A stretch of 64,000 nucleotides of DNA, taken from assembly GCF_000284035.1 (NCBI RefSeq), contig NC_016887.1, positions 5,766,001 through 5,830,000 of the forward strand. Reading direction: 5' to 3'. The stretch comes from Nocardia cyriacigeorgica GUH-2. Lineage in GTDB: Bacteria; Actinomycetota; Actinomycetes; Mycobacteriales; Mycobacteriaceae. The translations under genes and the position numbers were made by a program. This document shows positions 34,203-44,307 of the stretch, piece by piece (the stretch's first letter is position 1; the number at the start of each line of letters is the position of its first letter). The notes beneath the pieces were generated by a model. That model did not search any database and was not told the origin of the DNA. It saw only the letters and a list, made by a program, of their open reading frames with translations.

Positions 34203-35297
34203 GTGAGCACTCCATCCACCACGCAGGGCCCGCTCGCGGGCATCCGGGTTATCGAACTGGCCGGCATCGGCCCAGGTCCGCACGCCGCATTGCTGCTGGC
34301 CGATCTCGGCGCCGACGTGGTGCGCGTGCAGCGGGCGGGTCAACTGCCCGGTGGATTCGACCGCCCGCAGCTGCGCGGCCGCACCATTGTGGAGGCCAAT
34401 CTCAAGGACCCGGCCGATGTCGAGAAGGTGCTCGGTCTGCTCGACAAGGCCGACGTGCTGATCGAAGGCTTCCGCCCGGGCGTCACCGAACGCATGGGCC
34501 TCGGCCCCGACGAGGTGCTGGCCCGCAATCCGCGGCTGGTGTACGGCCGGATGACCGGCTGGGGTCAGTTCGGACCGATGGCCGACCGCGCGGGTCACGA
34601 CATCAACTACATCAGCCTCACCGGCGTCCTGCACGCCATCGGCCGCAAGGGCGAGCGCCCGGTGCCGCCGCTGAACATGGTCGGCGATTTCGGCGGCGGT
34701 TCGATGTTCCTGGTGTTCGGCATCCTGGCTGCGCTGGTGGAACGGCAGACCTCCGGTAAGGGGCAGGTCATCGATGCCGCGATGGTCGATGGCGCCCTTG
34801 CCCTTTCGCACATGATCTGGGGTATGCGCGGTTCCGGCGCCTGGTCGGAGGAGCGCGGGGTGAACCTGCTCGACACCGGCATGTCGTTCTACGACACCTA
34901 CGAAACCGCCGACGGCAAGTACATGGCCGTCGGCGCCATCGAGCCGCAGTTCTACGCGCAGCTGCTGGCCGGTCTCGGCATCGACCCCGAGGGCCTGCCC
35001 TATCAGATCGACCCGGCGGGCCAGGACACGCTGAAGGAGCTGTTCGCCGAACGCTTCCGCACCAAGACCCGCGATGAGTGGACCGAGATCTTCATCGGCA
35101 CCGACGCCTGCGTCACCCCCGTGCTGACCTTCTCCGAGGCCGCCGAGAACGACCACATCAAGGCCCGCGAAGCCTTGGTCGACCTGGAGAACATCACCCA
35201 GCACGCCCCCGCGCCGCGCTTCTCCCGCACCCCCAACCCCACCCCCACCCCGCCGCCGACGGTGGCCACCCCGATCGAATCGGTCTGGGCGGACTGA
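34203..35297 (+). CDS. mcr: alpha-methylacyl-CoA racemase
   Basis: The 364-residue product is a family III CoA-transferase fold enzyme. It has GIRVIELAGIGPGPHAALLLADLGADVVRV, the nucleotide-binding GPLAG start, EGFRPGVTERMGLGP, and the catalytic pair in RAGHDINYISLTG, as in mycobacterial Mcr. It epimerises the 2-methyl centre of branched acyl-CoA such as pristanoyl-CoA, feeding beta-oxidation. It starts at a GTG. A strong terminator follows directly. Confidence 0.93.
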   Translation: MSTPSTTQGPLAGIRVIELAGIGPGPHAALLLADLGADVVRVQRAGQLPGGFDRPQLRGRTIVEANLKDPADVEKVLGLLDKADVLIEGFRPGVTERMGLGPDEVLARNPRLVYGRMTGWGQFGPMADRAGHDINYISLTGVLHAIGRKGERPVPPLNMVGDFGGGSMFLVFGILAALVERQTSGKGQVIDAAMVDGALALSHMIWGMRGSGAWSEERGVNLLDTGMSFYDTYETADGKYMAVGAIEPQFYAQLLAGLGIDPEGLPYQIDPAGQDTLKELFAERFRTKTRDEWTEIFIGTDACVTPVLTFSEAAENDHIKAREALVDLENITQHAPAPRFSRTPNPTPTPPPTVATPIESVWAD

Positions 35298-35306
35298 ACC
35301 AGCATC

Positions 35307-35350
35307 GCCGGACGGCCGGGCTCCTCGGGGCCCGGCCGTTCGGCATTTTC
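35307..35350 (+). terminator. rho-independent terminator of mcr
   Basis: GCCGGACGGCCGGG at 35307-35320 pairs with CCCGGCCGTTCGGC at 35331-35344 (one G-T wobble, 10-nt loop) and is followed by ATTTTC. It begins nine bases after the mcr stop. Confidence 0.85.
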
Positions 35351-35500
35351 ATGACCGCGACCGATCCGGTCCGGCATCAAGCTTCGGTATGGCGTGGGTG
35401 ACGCCGAGCGCCGACGACGTGACCAGCGCGCCTTCGCCGGCCCGGGTTCCCGCCTCCTCGACGGTGTGCAGCCTGAACCTCGCGCCCGGCGACGCGTCCG

Positions 35501-36988
35501 TCAGTAGCACGTCAACGGCTGAAGTGGTTCCGCTGCACGCGGACTCAAGGTTTCGTAGGCGCGGGCGATGGATTCGGTGGCGCGGCGGAGGTCGGCTTCG
35601 GGGTGGGTGAAGGGGAGGCGGAGGAAACGTTCGAAAGCGCCTTGGACGCCGAAGCGGGGGCCTGCGGCGAGCAGGACGCCGTGGTTCGGAGCGGTGGCGG
35701 CCAGGGCGGTGGAGACGGGGGCGGGCAGTTGGGCCCACAGGGACATGCCGCCGGCGCCCGGGGCGACCTGCCAGTCGGGAAGGTGGGTGGCGAGGGCGTC
35801 GAGCAGGGCGGCGCGCTGGTCGCGGAGTTGGGTGCGGCGCTGGGCCAGGATGGTGTCGGCGTGTTCGAGCAGGTAGGTGGTGGCGAGCTGGTCCATCACC
35901 GGGGTGCCGAGGTCGACGGTGGCGCGGATGCCCAGCAGGCGGGTGATCAGCGACTGTCCGGCGCGGATCCAGCCGACGCGCAGGCCACCCCAGAACGATT
36001 TCGAGGCCGAGCCGATGGTGATGATCTCGGTGCCGCGGGCGAAGGCCGCGGTGGGCGGGGGCGGGGTGGCGTCGGTGAGGGCGAGGTCGGCCATGGATTC
36101 GTCGATGATGATCGACATCCGGGTCTCGCGGGCGATGGCGGCCAGTTCGGCGCGGTCTTCGGCGGGCATGAGCAGGCCGGTGGGGTTGTTGAAGTCGGGC
36201 ACCAGATAGGCGAGGGTGGCGGCGGTCTGCCGGGCGGCGCTTCGGATTCCGTCGAGATCCCAGCCCGATTCCGGGCGCAACGGCACCGGCACCGGGCGGG
36301 CGCCGACGTCACGGATGGCTTCGATGGCATTGGGGTAGGTGGGGTGATCGATCAGCACCCGCGCGGCCGGCGGGGCGAGCACGTTGAGCAGCAACCGCAG
36401 ACCGTGCTGGGCGCCGAGGGTGATCAGGATCTGGTCCGGGTCGGTGGGCAGCCCACGCTCGGTGTAGCGGCGGGCCACGGCCTCGCGCAACGCGAGCACA
36501 CCGACCGGGTCCATACCGTGGGTGGCCAGGTAAGACGGAATACCTTGTAGCGCAGTGGCATACGCCTGCTCCATCTCCGGCGGCGCGGTCATGGCGGCGT
36601 AGGTGAGGTCGACGGTGGGCTGGTCGGAGGCGGCCATCATGGCCAGGATGCCCTTGGCCGGGCGGCTGCCGTCGTGCTGGATGCTCGGCGGCAGCGCGAC
36701 GGTACTGCGCGAGCCCTGCCGGGTGATCAGGTAGCCGTGCTCGCGCAGCAGCGCATAGGTGGACGTGATGGTGGTGCGGCTGACGCCGAGCGTGGCGGCG
36801 AGATCGCGTTCGCTGGGCAGGGCGATGCCCAGCGGGGCGCGCCCGTCGTGGATGAGTAACCGGATGCCCTCGGCCAGCGCCAGGTAAGCGGGGCGCGCGG
36901 GTTTGCGGGACGACCCGTCGGGTTCGGGGTCGCGCCAGCTGCCGAGGTCGCGAGCCAGGCCCGCCGCACCGATCACACGTGTCGTCAT
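35501..36988 (-). CDS. MocR/YczR-type PLP-dependent transcription factor
   Basis: The 495-residue product joins a GntR winged helix (residues about 35-95: LAEGIRLLIHDG, LPSERDLAATLGVSRTTITSTYALLREHGY) to an aminotransferase-like domain. The PLP lysine is in TIGSASKSFWGGLRVGW and the arginine region follows. This layout regulates transcription in response to an amine or amino acid. No aminotransferase or YczE gene lies next to it, which is the usual partner. There is no ribosome site before the ATG at 36988, so the message may be leaderless. Confidence 0.93.
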   Translation of the reverse strand: MTTRVIGAAGLARDLGSWRDPEPDGSSRKPARPAYLALAEGIRLLIHDGRAPLGIALPSERDLAATLGVSRTTITSTYALLREHGYLITRQGSRSTVALPPSIQHDGSRPAKGILAMMAASDQPTVDLTYAAMTAPPEMEQAYATALQGIPSYLATHGMDPVGVLALREAVARRYTERGLPTDPDQILITLGAQHGLRLLLNVLAPPAARVLIDHPTYPNAIEAIRDVGARPVPVPLRPESGWDLDGIRSAARQTAATLAYLVPDFNNPTGLLMPAEDRAELAAIARETRMSIIIDESMADLALTDATPPPPTAAFARGTEIITIGSASKSFWGGLRVGWIRAGQSLITRLLGIRATVDLGTPVMDQLATTYLLEHADTILAQRRTQLRDQRAALLDALATHLPDWQVAPGAGGMSLWAQLPAPVSTALAATAPNHGVLLAAGPRFGVQGAFERFLRLPFTHPEADLRRATESIARAYETLSPRAAEPLQPLTCY

Positions 36989-37049
36989 ACAGTCCAGTAT
37001 TGCGGTAGTGGCTCTTTATCGGCAAGGCCAGTTGGCGCACGCTGGGCGA

Positions 37050-37304
37050 ATGACCCTGCTCGTCACGCTCTTCGTCATCGTCACGTTCAGCCTGCTCGGC
37101 TACTACTACGCGCCGCGTCACACCGAGGAGGGCTGGGAGGTGGACCGGCTGCGGCCGCGCGATCCGCTCGGCAATCTCCCGGTCTCGCACTATGACGAGC
37201 AGCGATTGTTCCGGGATATCGCCGCTGTCTACGCCCGGCGGGAGGAGCCGGACGATCCACGCCGCGGCGAGTCTCCGGAGCGGCGGCGGGAGTCGTCGGC
37301 GTGA
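37050..37304 (+). CDS. small membrane-anchored protein, divergent from the MocR gene
   Basis: The 84-residue product has an N-terminal membrane helix (MTLLVTLFVIVTFSLLGYYY) and a charged cytoplasmic tail (EEGWEVDRLRP, HYDEQRLFRDIAAVYARR). Its coding start is 61 bp from the divergent MocR gene, so it is a candidate target. A perfect hairpin follows twelve bases after the stop. The family is not recognised. Confidence 0.65.
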   Translation: MTLLVTLFVIVTFSLLGYYYAPRHTEEGWEVDRLRPRDPLGNLPVSHYDEQRLFRDIAAVYARREEPDDPRRGESPERRRESSA

Positions 37305-37316
37305 TGAGAGCTACCG

Positions 37317-37353
37317 ATCGAGCAGTCCAGTTCTGGCAACTGGACTGCTCGAT
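37317..37353 (+). terminator. strong stem-loop after the small membrane gene
   Basis: ATCGAGCAGTCCAGTT at 37317-37332 pairs perfectly with AACTGGACTGCTCGAT at 37338-37353 around a five-base loop, followed by TCTTACTT. The 16-bp stem lies 12 bases after the stop at 37304 and before the Ogt gene. Confidence 0.75.
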
Positions 37354-37389
37354 TCTTACTTGTCGGTGGTACCGGGCAGACTGGCGGCC

Positions 37390-37953
37390 ATGAACGCAGC
37401 AGTCGGCTCGCCGGTTCAGGCGGCACTGTTCGACACCGCGATCGGTACCTGTGCCATCGCATGGCGCGCGGACGCGGTCGTGCGGTTCCAGCTACCCGAG
37501 GCGAGTCCGGAGGCTACTCGCGCCCGAATCCTGCGTGCGAGCCCGGAGTTCGGTGCCGTCGTCGAAGCCGAGCCGACCGCCGTCATCGCCGAAGCCATCG
37601 CGGGTATCCGAGCCCATCTCGACGGGCAGCTCGACGATCTGCGCTGGATCCCGCTGGACACCAGCACCATCCCGCAATTCCACAAGGCGGTCTACGAGAC
37701 GACGCGCGACATCGACCCCGGCCACACCCTCAGCTACGGCGAGGTCGCCGAACGCGTCGGCGCGGCGGGCGCGGCCCAAGCGGTCGGCCAAGCCCTCGGC
37801 CGCAACCCCATCCCGCTGATCATCCCGTGCCACCGGGTCCTCGCCGCCGATTACGGCCTGCACGGCTTCTCCGCGCCGGGCGGGATCGGCACCAAGCAGC
37901 GGCTACTCCAGATCGAACGGACGCCGGGCATCGGGGAACCGACGCTGTTCTGA
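37390..37953 (+). CDS. ogt: methylated-DNA-protein-cysteine methyltransferase (Ogt/MGMT-type)
   Basis: The 187-residue product contains the acceptor motif IPLIIPCHRV with C147, the preceding helix VAERVGAAGAAQAVGQALGRNP that recognises DNA, and a C-terminal GLHGFSAPGGIGTKQRLLQIE. It should transfer alkyl groups from O6-alkylguanine to its own cysteine. The N-terminal half lacks an AraC-like or zinc module, so this is a plain Ogt, not an Ada fusion. It stands alone after a strong terminator. Confidence 0.92.
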   Translation: MNAAVGSPVQAALFDTAIGTCAIAWRADAVVRFQLPEASPEATRARILRASPEFGAVVEAEPTAVIAEAIAGIRAHLDGQLDDLRWIPLDTSTIPQFHKAVYETTRDIDPGHTLSYGEVAERVGAAGAAQAVGQALGRNPIPLIIPCHRVLAADYGLHGFSAPGGIGTKQRLLQIERTPGIGEPTLF

Positions 37954-37965
37954 ATGGGGATCGGG

Positions 37966-38110
37966 CCCTATCACCGACCTGGCCGCCATTGCCGCCGATC
38001 AACGGCGTGGGAGGGGTGCCGGCGAGCCGCAGCGGCGCGACTGTCGGATCTATCGTGTGGCGCCCCGCGCCGGCCCCGCCCATGCCACCGAGCACCCGCC
38101 GCCCGCTCGC
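37966..38110 (-). pseudogene. decayed copy of the 3' end of the downstream exported-protein gene
   Basis: Read on the minus strand, this stretch repeats, with many changes, the last coding bases and 3' flank of the gene at 38279-39223. CTGGCCGCCATTGCCGCCG near 37979 pairs with CTGGCCGCCGTTGCCGTCG near 38240. The GTGGCGCCC-containing block near 38057-38100 matches the stop-proximal block near 38285-38325, with VLGGMGGAGAG against VLGGMGGASAG in translation. About 30 extra bases separate the two blocks in the decayed copy. It has no start and no intact frame. Confidence 0.55.
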
Positions 38111-38278
38111 TGTCGGCGCGACCAAGTGAACATACGGCGCCCGGGGAAACCTCATATCTCGCGTAGCCCCGGGATCCGCCGACGGCAATTCGGCACGAGC
38201 GGACCACCTCTCGACCCAGACTGCTCCGGCCACGACCGATCTGGCCGCCGTTGCCGTCGATCACGACGTGGGAGAGCC

Positions 38279-39223
38279 CTAGAGCGTGGCGCCCGCGCTG
38301 GCGCCGCCCATACCGCCGAGCACTCCACCGACCGCACCACCCGCGACGGCAGCCGGGATGCCGAGTGCGGCCGCGCCGACTCCGGCGCCGATGGCAGCAC
38401 CGGCGCCCGTGGTCGCGGCGGCAACCGGCCAGGCCGCGACGAAGGCGGCGCCCAGCGCGGGCAGGGCGGCGGCACCGGCGGTCGGGACGGCGCTGGCGGC
38501 GGCGATGATCGCGCCCGCGGCGGCCGTGCCCGCCACGCCGACGACGAATCCGGCACCGGCACCGATCGCGGCACCACCGAGCCCGCCGACGACCGCAGCG
38601 GGCACACCCGCGATCGCCGCACCGGCCACGGCGCCGCCGACGGCTCCCGCCGCGGTGGCGGCCGCGATCTTGTCGGAGCGGCTCGGGTTGATGCCGATGG
38701 ACCGTCCACCGGTGGCGATGGCGGCTTCGGCCTGGGCGGCGGTGCCGTTGACGCCGTCGAGCACATCGTTGGGCACTTCGTCCGGGACGGGGCTGGTGAA
38801 GTCGCCGATGCGCAGCGTCCGGGGCGGCGGCGCGATGGGCGCGACCGGCTCGACGGGCTGCGGTGCGTGCAGTTGCTGCGGCTGGATGGGCGGCGCGGGC
38901 TCGGACCGGTCCGGAATCGGGCGGGTCTGCGGCGGGGCCGGCTGGAGCGAGCGCAGCTCCGGCTCGACGTCGATCTCGGGCGCGAGCCGGTCGGAACCGC
39001 GCGAACCAGGGTCGACGACGCCGGGCTGACGCGGCGCCGGAGTGGCGGGGGCAGGCCCGGGAGTGACGACTCCGGGCTGGCTCGGCTGCGGATCCGCGAG
39101 CGCGGTCCCCGAGGCGGCGACCGCCAGCGCCAGCGGCAGCGCCCCGATCATCGGTCGCAGCGCCCGCCTGGCGGCCGAATTCTTCACTTCTTCGTACCGA
39201 CGACCCACGCCGAACACCACCAT
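38279..39223 (-). CDS. exported Ala/Gly/Pro-rich protein
   Basis: The 314-residue product has a signal-like segment (ARRALRPMIGALPLALAVAASGTALA) near its start, a Pro-rich middle (about residues 45-150), and a C-terminal half of small residues that alternates short hydrophobic Gly/Ala stretches such as GAVGGAVAGAAIAGVPAAVVGG. Similar insoluble or membrane-inserting Ala/Gly-rich proteins occur in Nocardia and Rhodococcus. No enzyme motif is seen. The exact start is uncertain; the ATG at 39223 keeps the signal peptide. Its 3' end is duplicated in decayed form beyond its stop. Confidence 0.7.
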   Translation of the reverse strand: MVVFGVGRRYEEVKNSAARRALRPMIGALPLALAVAASGTALADPQPSQPGVVTPGPAPATPAPRQPGVVDPGSRGSDRLAPEIDVEPELRSLQPAPPQTRPIPDRSEPAPPIQPQQLHAPQPVEPVAPIAPPPRTLRIGDFTSPVPDEVPNDVLDGVNGTAAQAEAAIATGGRSIGINPSRSDKIAAATAAGAVGGAVAGAAIAGVPAAVVGGLGGAAIGAGAGFVVGVAGTAAAGAIIAAASAVPTAGAAALPALGAAFVAAWPVAAATTGAGAAIGAGVGAAALGIPAAVAGGAVGGVLGGMGGASAGATL

Positions 39224-39393
39224 CGAAACTCGTGCGATTTCCCCCGCCGTTCGGCGCGATCGCAGGCACGATATCCGTAGCCATCGGGAAGCTGTCAAAT
39301 CGATTGGCGTGTCGACTCCGCCCGCGTCAGCCCTCTTATCAGCATCGATACTCGATGCGCATCACCGGCCCATTGTTTGCCGGCATCGGCGAA

Positions 39394-41994
39394 TCAGGGC
39401 GGCGTCTCACCGCGCAGCAGCGCCGCCAGCGACTCCCGGTCCGTCACATCCATCTTGATGCAGGCCCGGTACAGGTGCCCCTCCACCGTGCGGACCGAAA
39501 CCGTGAGCCGGTCGGCGATTTGGCGATTCGACAGCCCGGCCGCCACCAGATTCGCGATCTCGCGTTCGCGCGCGGTCAGCGGAAGTGGTTGCGCCGCTTG
39601 TCTCAGCGCGGGCGTGCTCGCCCCGCCGCAGGCTGCGGCGAGCCGATTGGCGGTGGCCGCCGATTCCAGCAACCGACGGCGATCGCCCGCGCGTTCGTGC
39701 GCCGAGGCGGCTTGCGCGGCGGCGTCGGCGGCCGACAGCAGCGCGCCGATGCGCTCGAATTCCGTTGCGGCGGCGTCGAGTCCGGGTCCGTCGTGGGCGG
39801 CGAGGGCGACGGCGTGGCGGGCCTGTACCTGCACCAGCACACCGTCGACCTTGGCCGCGAGATCGGCGAGCCGGCCCGCCACCGAATGCTCACCGAAGCG
39901 GGCCGCGGTATGCAGCGCCATCGCCTCGATCGCGTGCTGATGGGAGCGGGCGGCGGCGTCGGCGGCGTTCATCGCGATGCGAATGGCGGGCGTGATCGTG
40001 CCTTCGGCGCCGGCCAGCCAGGCCTTGGCGATCTCGAGCTGCGGTTCGTAAACGGCGCTGTGCCTGCCGCCGCGTTCGGTGGCCCCGGCGATGGCCTCGG
40101 CCGCGTCACCGGCCCGGCCGAGCGCCGAATACGCCTCGGCCAGCCGCAGCCGGGCCGGAAACATCCAGGCCGCAGCGCCTTCGGTGCTCAACGCGGCCAG
40201 CGCCTGTTCCAGATGCTCGATACCGTCCGGGAACCGGCCCTGCGCCACGTCGACGGTGCCCTGCAAGATCTTCGACATTCCCCAGGCCAGGTACTGCCCG
40301 GGCGCCGAATAGCCGAAATATGCGGTGGCGCAGCGGCGCGCGGCTTCCATATCGCCGGTGAAGGTGAGCGCGAGCACCTCGGCGTGCGTGGACATGAAAC
40401 GGTTCAGCCCGTCGATATGGGATTCCACCTCGTGTCCACGCTGGGCGTACTGCCGGGCGGCCTCGCCGCGGCCCATCAGCGCCAGCGCCAGCCCGCCGCC
40501 GAAGGAGGCCCACCACACCGCCCACGGCGGGGCGTCCTCGGTATTCATCACCGATTCGGCGTCGTCGAACGCGTCGTCGAGGCGGTTCTCGTTCACCGCG
40601 CAGGCCGAGGCCAGTCCGGTGAGGATCGAAGCGATCTTCGGATGGCGCACCTTCGACCGCACCAGCGCGAGCACTTCGTCGGCGCGGTCGGCATCGCCCA
40701 TGGCCCACAGCAGATTCGATACCCGGGTGCTGCCCCAGCGCGCCAGCTGCACCTCGTTGAGCTGGTCCGGGTCGAAGCTGGCCAGGGTGCGTTCGGCCTC
40801 GATGCGATGGCCCTGCCACAGCAGCGCCCGGGCCAGCAGATCCGCCGACTCCACCCCGCCGCGACGCTCCACCGCCGCGCGCGCGAACCGTTCGCCCAGC
40901 GGCAGATTCGCCAACCCGATGGCATCGGCGGCGGCGGCTTCGAACAGTTCCAGATCGGCGGATTTATCGCTGTCGAGGGCCAGTTCGGCCAGGCGGATCC
41001 GGTCGGCGGCGGAGTTGATCCGGCGCTCACTCAATGCCGAATACAACCGGCCGCGCAGCCGTCGCGCCGACGCGATGCCCAGCCTACGCCGGATGACTTC
41101 GCCGAACAGCGGATGGTTGTATCGCACGACCAGTTCGTGCGAGTTCTCCACCACCCGGATGACGCCGCGGTTCTCGGCCGCCTCCACCGCCTCCTCGCCG
41201 GCGAGCTCGGCCATCACCTCCAGGTCGATGGGCTCGCAGAAAGTGAGCAGCTCCAGCACCCGCAGCACCGGCTCGGGCAGCTGTTCGACCCGATCCTCCA
41301 GCAGCGCAGCCAGTTCCGAGGTCACCGCGGCCCGGCCGCGCAGCTGCCAGACCCCGTTGACCTGCCGCAGCGAGCCCGCCTCCAGCGCACCCTCGACCAG
41401 ATGCCGCAGGAACAGCGCATTGCCGCCGGAGGATTCCCACATCAGGTTGGCGGTGAAGCCCTCGAGCTGGCCGCCCAGCATCGACTCCACCAGATCCACA
41501 CTCTGCCGCTGGCTGAACGGATTCAGATCGATGCGCAGCAGATGCCCGTCTTTCCACAGCGAGGTGACCGCGTCGGGCACCTGGACGCCGCTGCGGACGG
41601 TGGCGACGATGCGGGCGGCGCGGTCGATCGCCAACTGCAACAACAGAGTCGCCGACAACTGGTCGAGCAGATGGGCGTCGTCGACGCCGATGATGATCGG
41701 TCCATCGGCCAGCAGCGCCTCGCGCGCCGCCGACATGAACGTCACCGGATCGTGGGCGGTGTATACCCCGACCATATGGGCGAATACGCCGAGCGGAATG
41801 CTGCGCGCCGACTCGGTACCCGCGACCCAGCGCACATTCCCGCCGACCGCCGCGGTGGCCTGTCTGGCGAGGGTGGTCTTGCCGACGCCGGCATCCCCGG
41901 TGAGTACGGCACCGACCGGGCCGTCGCCGGTGAGCGCGGAGCGAATCGCCTCGAATTCGGTCGCGCGTTCGATCATCGGCCAGTTCCGAGCCAT
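39394..41994 (-). CDS. large LuxR-family (LAL) ATP-binding regulator
   Basis: The 866-residue product has an N-terminal AAA-type ATPase with Walker A GDAGVGKTTLA (about 33-43) and Walker B PIIIGVDDAHLLDQL (about 100), a long helical TPR-like middle, and a C-terminal LuxR helix-turn-helix (LTAREREIANLVAAGLSNRQ and IADRLTVSVRTVEGHLYRA). This is the LAL/MalT architecture of signal-dependent activators. It lies between an exported protein and purA and is not coupled to either. The signal and targets are unknown. Confidence 0.94.
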   Translation of the reverse strand: MARNWPMIERATEFEAIRSALTGDGPVGAVLTGDAGVGKTTLARQATAAVGGNVRWVAGTESARSIPLGVFAHMVGVYTAHDPVTFMSAAREALLADGPIIIGVDDAHLLDQLSATLLLQLAIDRAARIVATVRSGVQVPDAVTSLWKDGHLLRIDLNPFSQRQSVDLVESMLGGQLEGFTANLMWESSGGNALFLRHLVEGALEAGSLRQVNGVWQLRGRAAVTSELAALLEDRVEQLPEPVLRVLELLTFCEPIDLEVMAELAGEEAVEAAENRGVIRVVENSHELVVRYNHPLFGEVIRRRLGIASARRLRGRLYSALSERRINSAADRIRLAELALDSDKSADLELFEAAAADAIGLANLPLGERFARAAVERRGGVESADLLARALLWQGHRIEAERTLASFDPDQLNEVQLARWGSTRVSNLLWAMGDADRADEVLALVRSKVRHPKIASILTGLASACAVNENRLDDAFDDAESVMNTEDAPPWAVWWASFGGGLALALMGRGEAARQYAQRGHEVESHIDGLNRFMSTHAEVLALTFTGDMEAARRCATAYFGYSAPGQYLAWGMSKILQGTVDVAQGRFPDGIEHLEQALAALSTEGAAAWMFPARLRLAEAYSALGRAGDAAEAIAGATERGGRHSAVYEPQLEIAKAWLAGAEGTITPAIRIAMNAADAAARSHQHAIEAMALHTAARFGEHSVAGRLADLAAKVDGVLVQVQARHAVALAAHDGPGLDAAATEFERIGALLSAADAAAQAASAHERAGDRRRLLESAATANRLAAACGGASTPALRQAAQPLPLTAREREIANLVAAGLSNRQIADRLTVSVRTVEGHLYRACIKMDVTDRESLAALLRGETPP

Positions 41995-42100
41995 TCACCT
42001 ACTTTAGAGGCAACGGTGTTCGATTGCGCCGCCTCCGGCGTCGCGGGTTCGCGGCCTGGGTGGTTCCGGTCGCCGACGGCGCTGGTCTGCCGCTCGGCGG

Positions 42101-43393
<1,293 letters not shown>

Positions 43394-43650
43394 GGTCGTG
43401 TCTCCTACGGTTCGACGCGCAACACCGTGTGTGTTGCAGCTACCTGCCCGTATCGAGGCGGTGGCCGGAAGCACAGTCTAGTCGACCCCCTTATCCGTCC
43501 GGCCGAACCCTCGACCGCCGGCGGATCGCGACGCCGCAGGCGGCGCTGAACAAACAGGGCTATGGTTGCTGGAGCGGACAGACAGTCGTCCGGGTGAACG
43601 GGTAGGACGACCGACGGGAGTCGGCCGGATCGAGGAGGGTGTACGGCAGT

Positions 43651-44307
43651 TTGAGTACCCACGTTCTCCGTTGCGACGGCGCACCGGTACCGATTGCCCT
43701 CGCTTCCCAGCCCACCACCCAGACCGACGCGATTCCCGATACCGGCGAGATCGATGAGCTGCTGCCGGTGCTCGCCGCCGACAGCCTGCCGCGGTTGATC
43801 GTGCTCGGTGACGACGCCGCGCTGGCCGCGGTGCTCACCCATCTGATGCGCACCGAGCGGCTGAACGTGGAGATCGGGTACGTCCCGGTCGAGAAGACCT
43901 ACGGCTCGCGCGCCTACGAGACCGGCACCGGTAATGCCGCCGCCAAACGCGCACTGGAGGGCCGCGCCACCGAGGTTCCGTTGATCCGCGACGACACCGG
44001 CACGGTGCTGGTGGGCCGCGCGACCCTGGTGGGCGTCGAGGACAAGCTCGAGGGCGAGGCCTACGTCGACGACACCCTGCTGTTCTCCGGCAAGGTCGCC
44101 GCGATGCTCGTCTCGCCCACCTTGGAGATGCCCGGCGTGCGCGCCACCGTCCAGCGCGGGGTGCGCAAGCGGAAATGGGTCAGCGGGCGCGCCGCACAAC
44201 TCGGTACTCCGGGCGCGCGGGTCACCCGCGACGGCATTGCCAACGATCGCACGGTGCCGCGATCGACCTTTTACCGTCATCACGAGCCCTGGCTGCTGGT
44301 CCGATGA
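43651..44307 (+). CDS. conserved protein, Rv0358 homologue by position
   Basis: The 218-residue product starts LSTHVLRCDGAPVPIAL and is followed by a region with LPRLIVLGDDAALAAVLTHLMRTERLNVEIGYVPVEKTYGSRAY and a C-terminal basic part ending HHEPWLLVR. It has no signal or membrane helix. The VLGDDAALAAVLTHL and GSRAYETGTGNAA segments look like a nucleotide- or lipid-kinase-like fold, but this is not certain. The start is unsure: a TTG at 43651 lies 12 bases after AGGAGG, while a GTG at 43639 sits on that site. It overlaps the protease gene by four bases. Confidence 0.75.
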   Translation: MSTHVLRCDGAPVPIALASQPTTQTDAIPDTGEIDELLPVLAADSLPRLIVLGDDAALAAVLTHLMRTERLNVEIGYVPVEKTYGSRAYETGTGNAAAKRALEGRATEVPLIRDDTGTVLVGRATLVGVEDKLEGEAYVDDTLLFSGKVAAMLVSPTLEMPGVRATVQRGVRKRKWVSGRAAQLGTPGARVTRDGIANDRTVPRSTFYRHHEPWLLVR

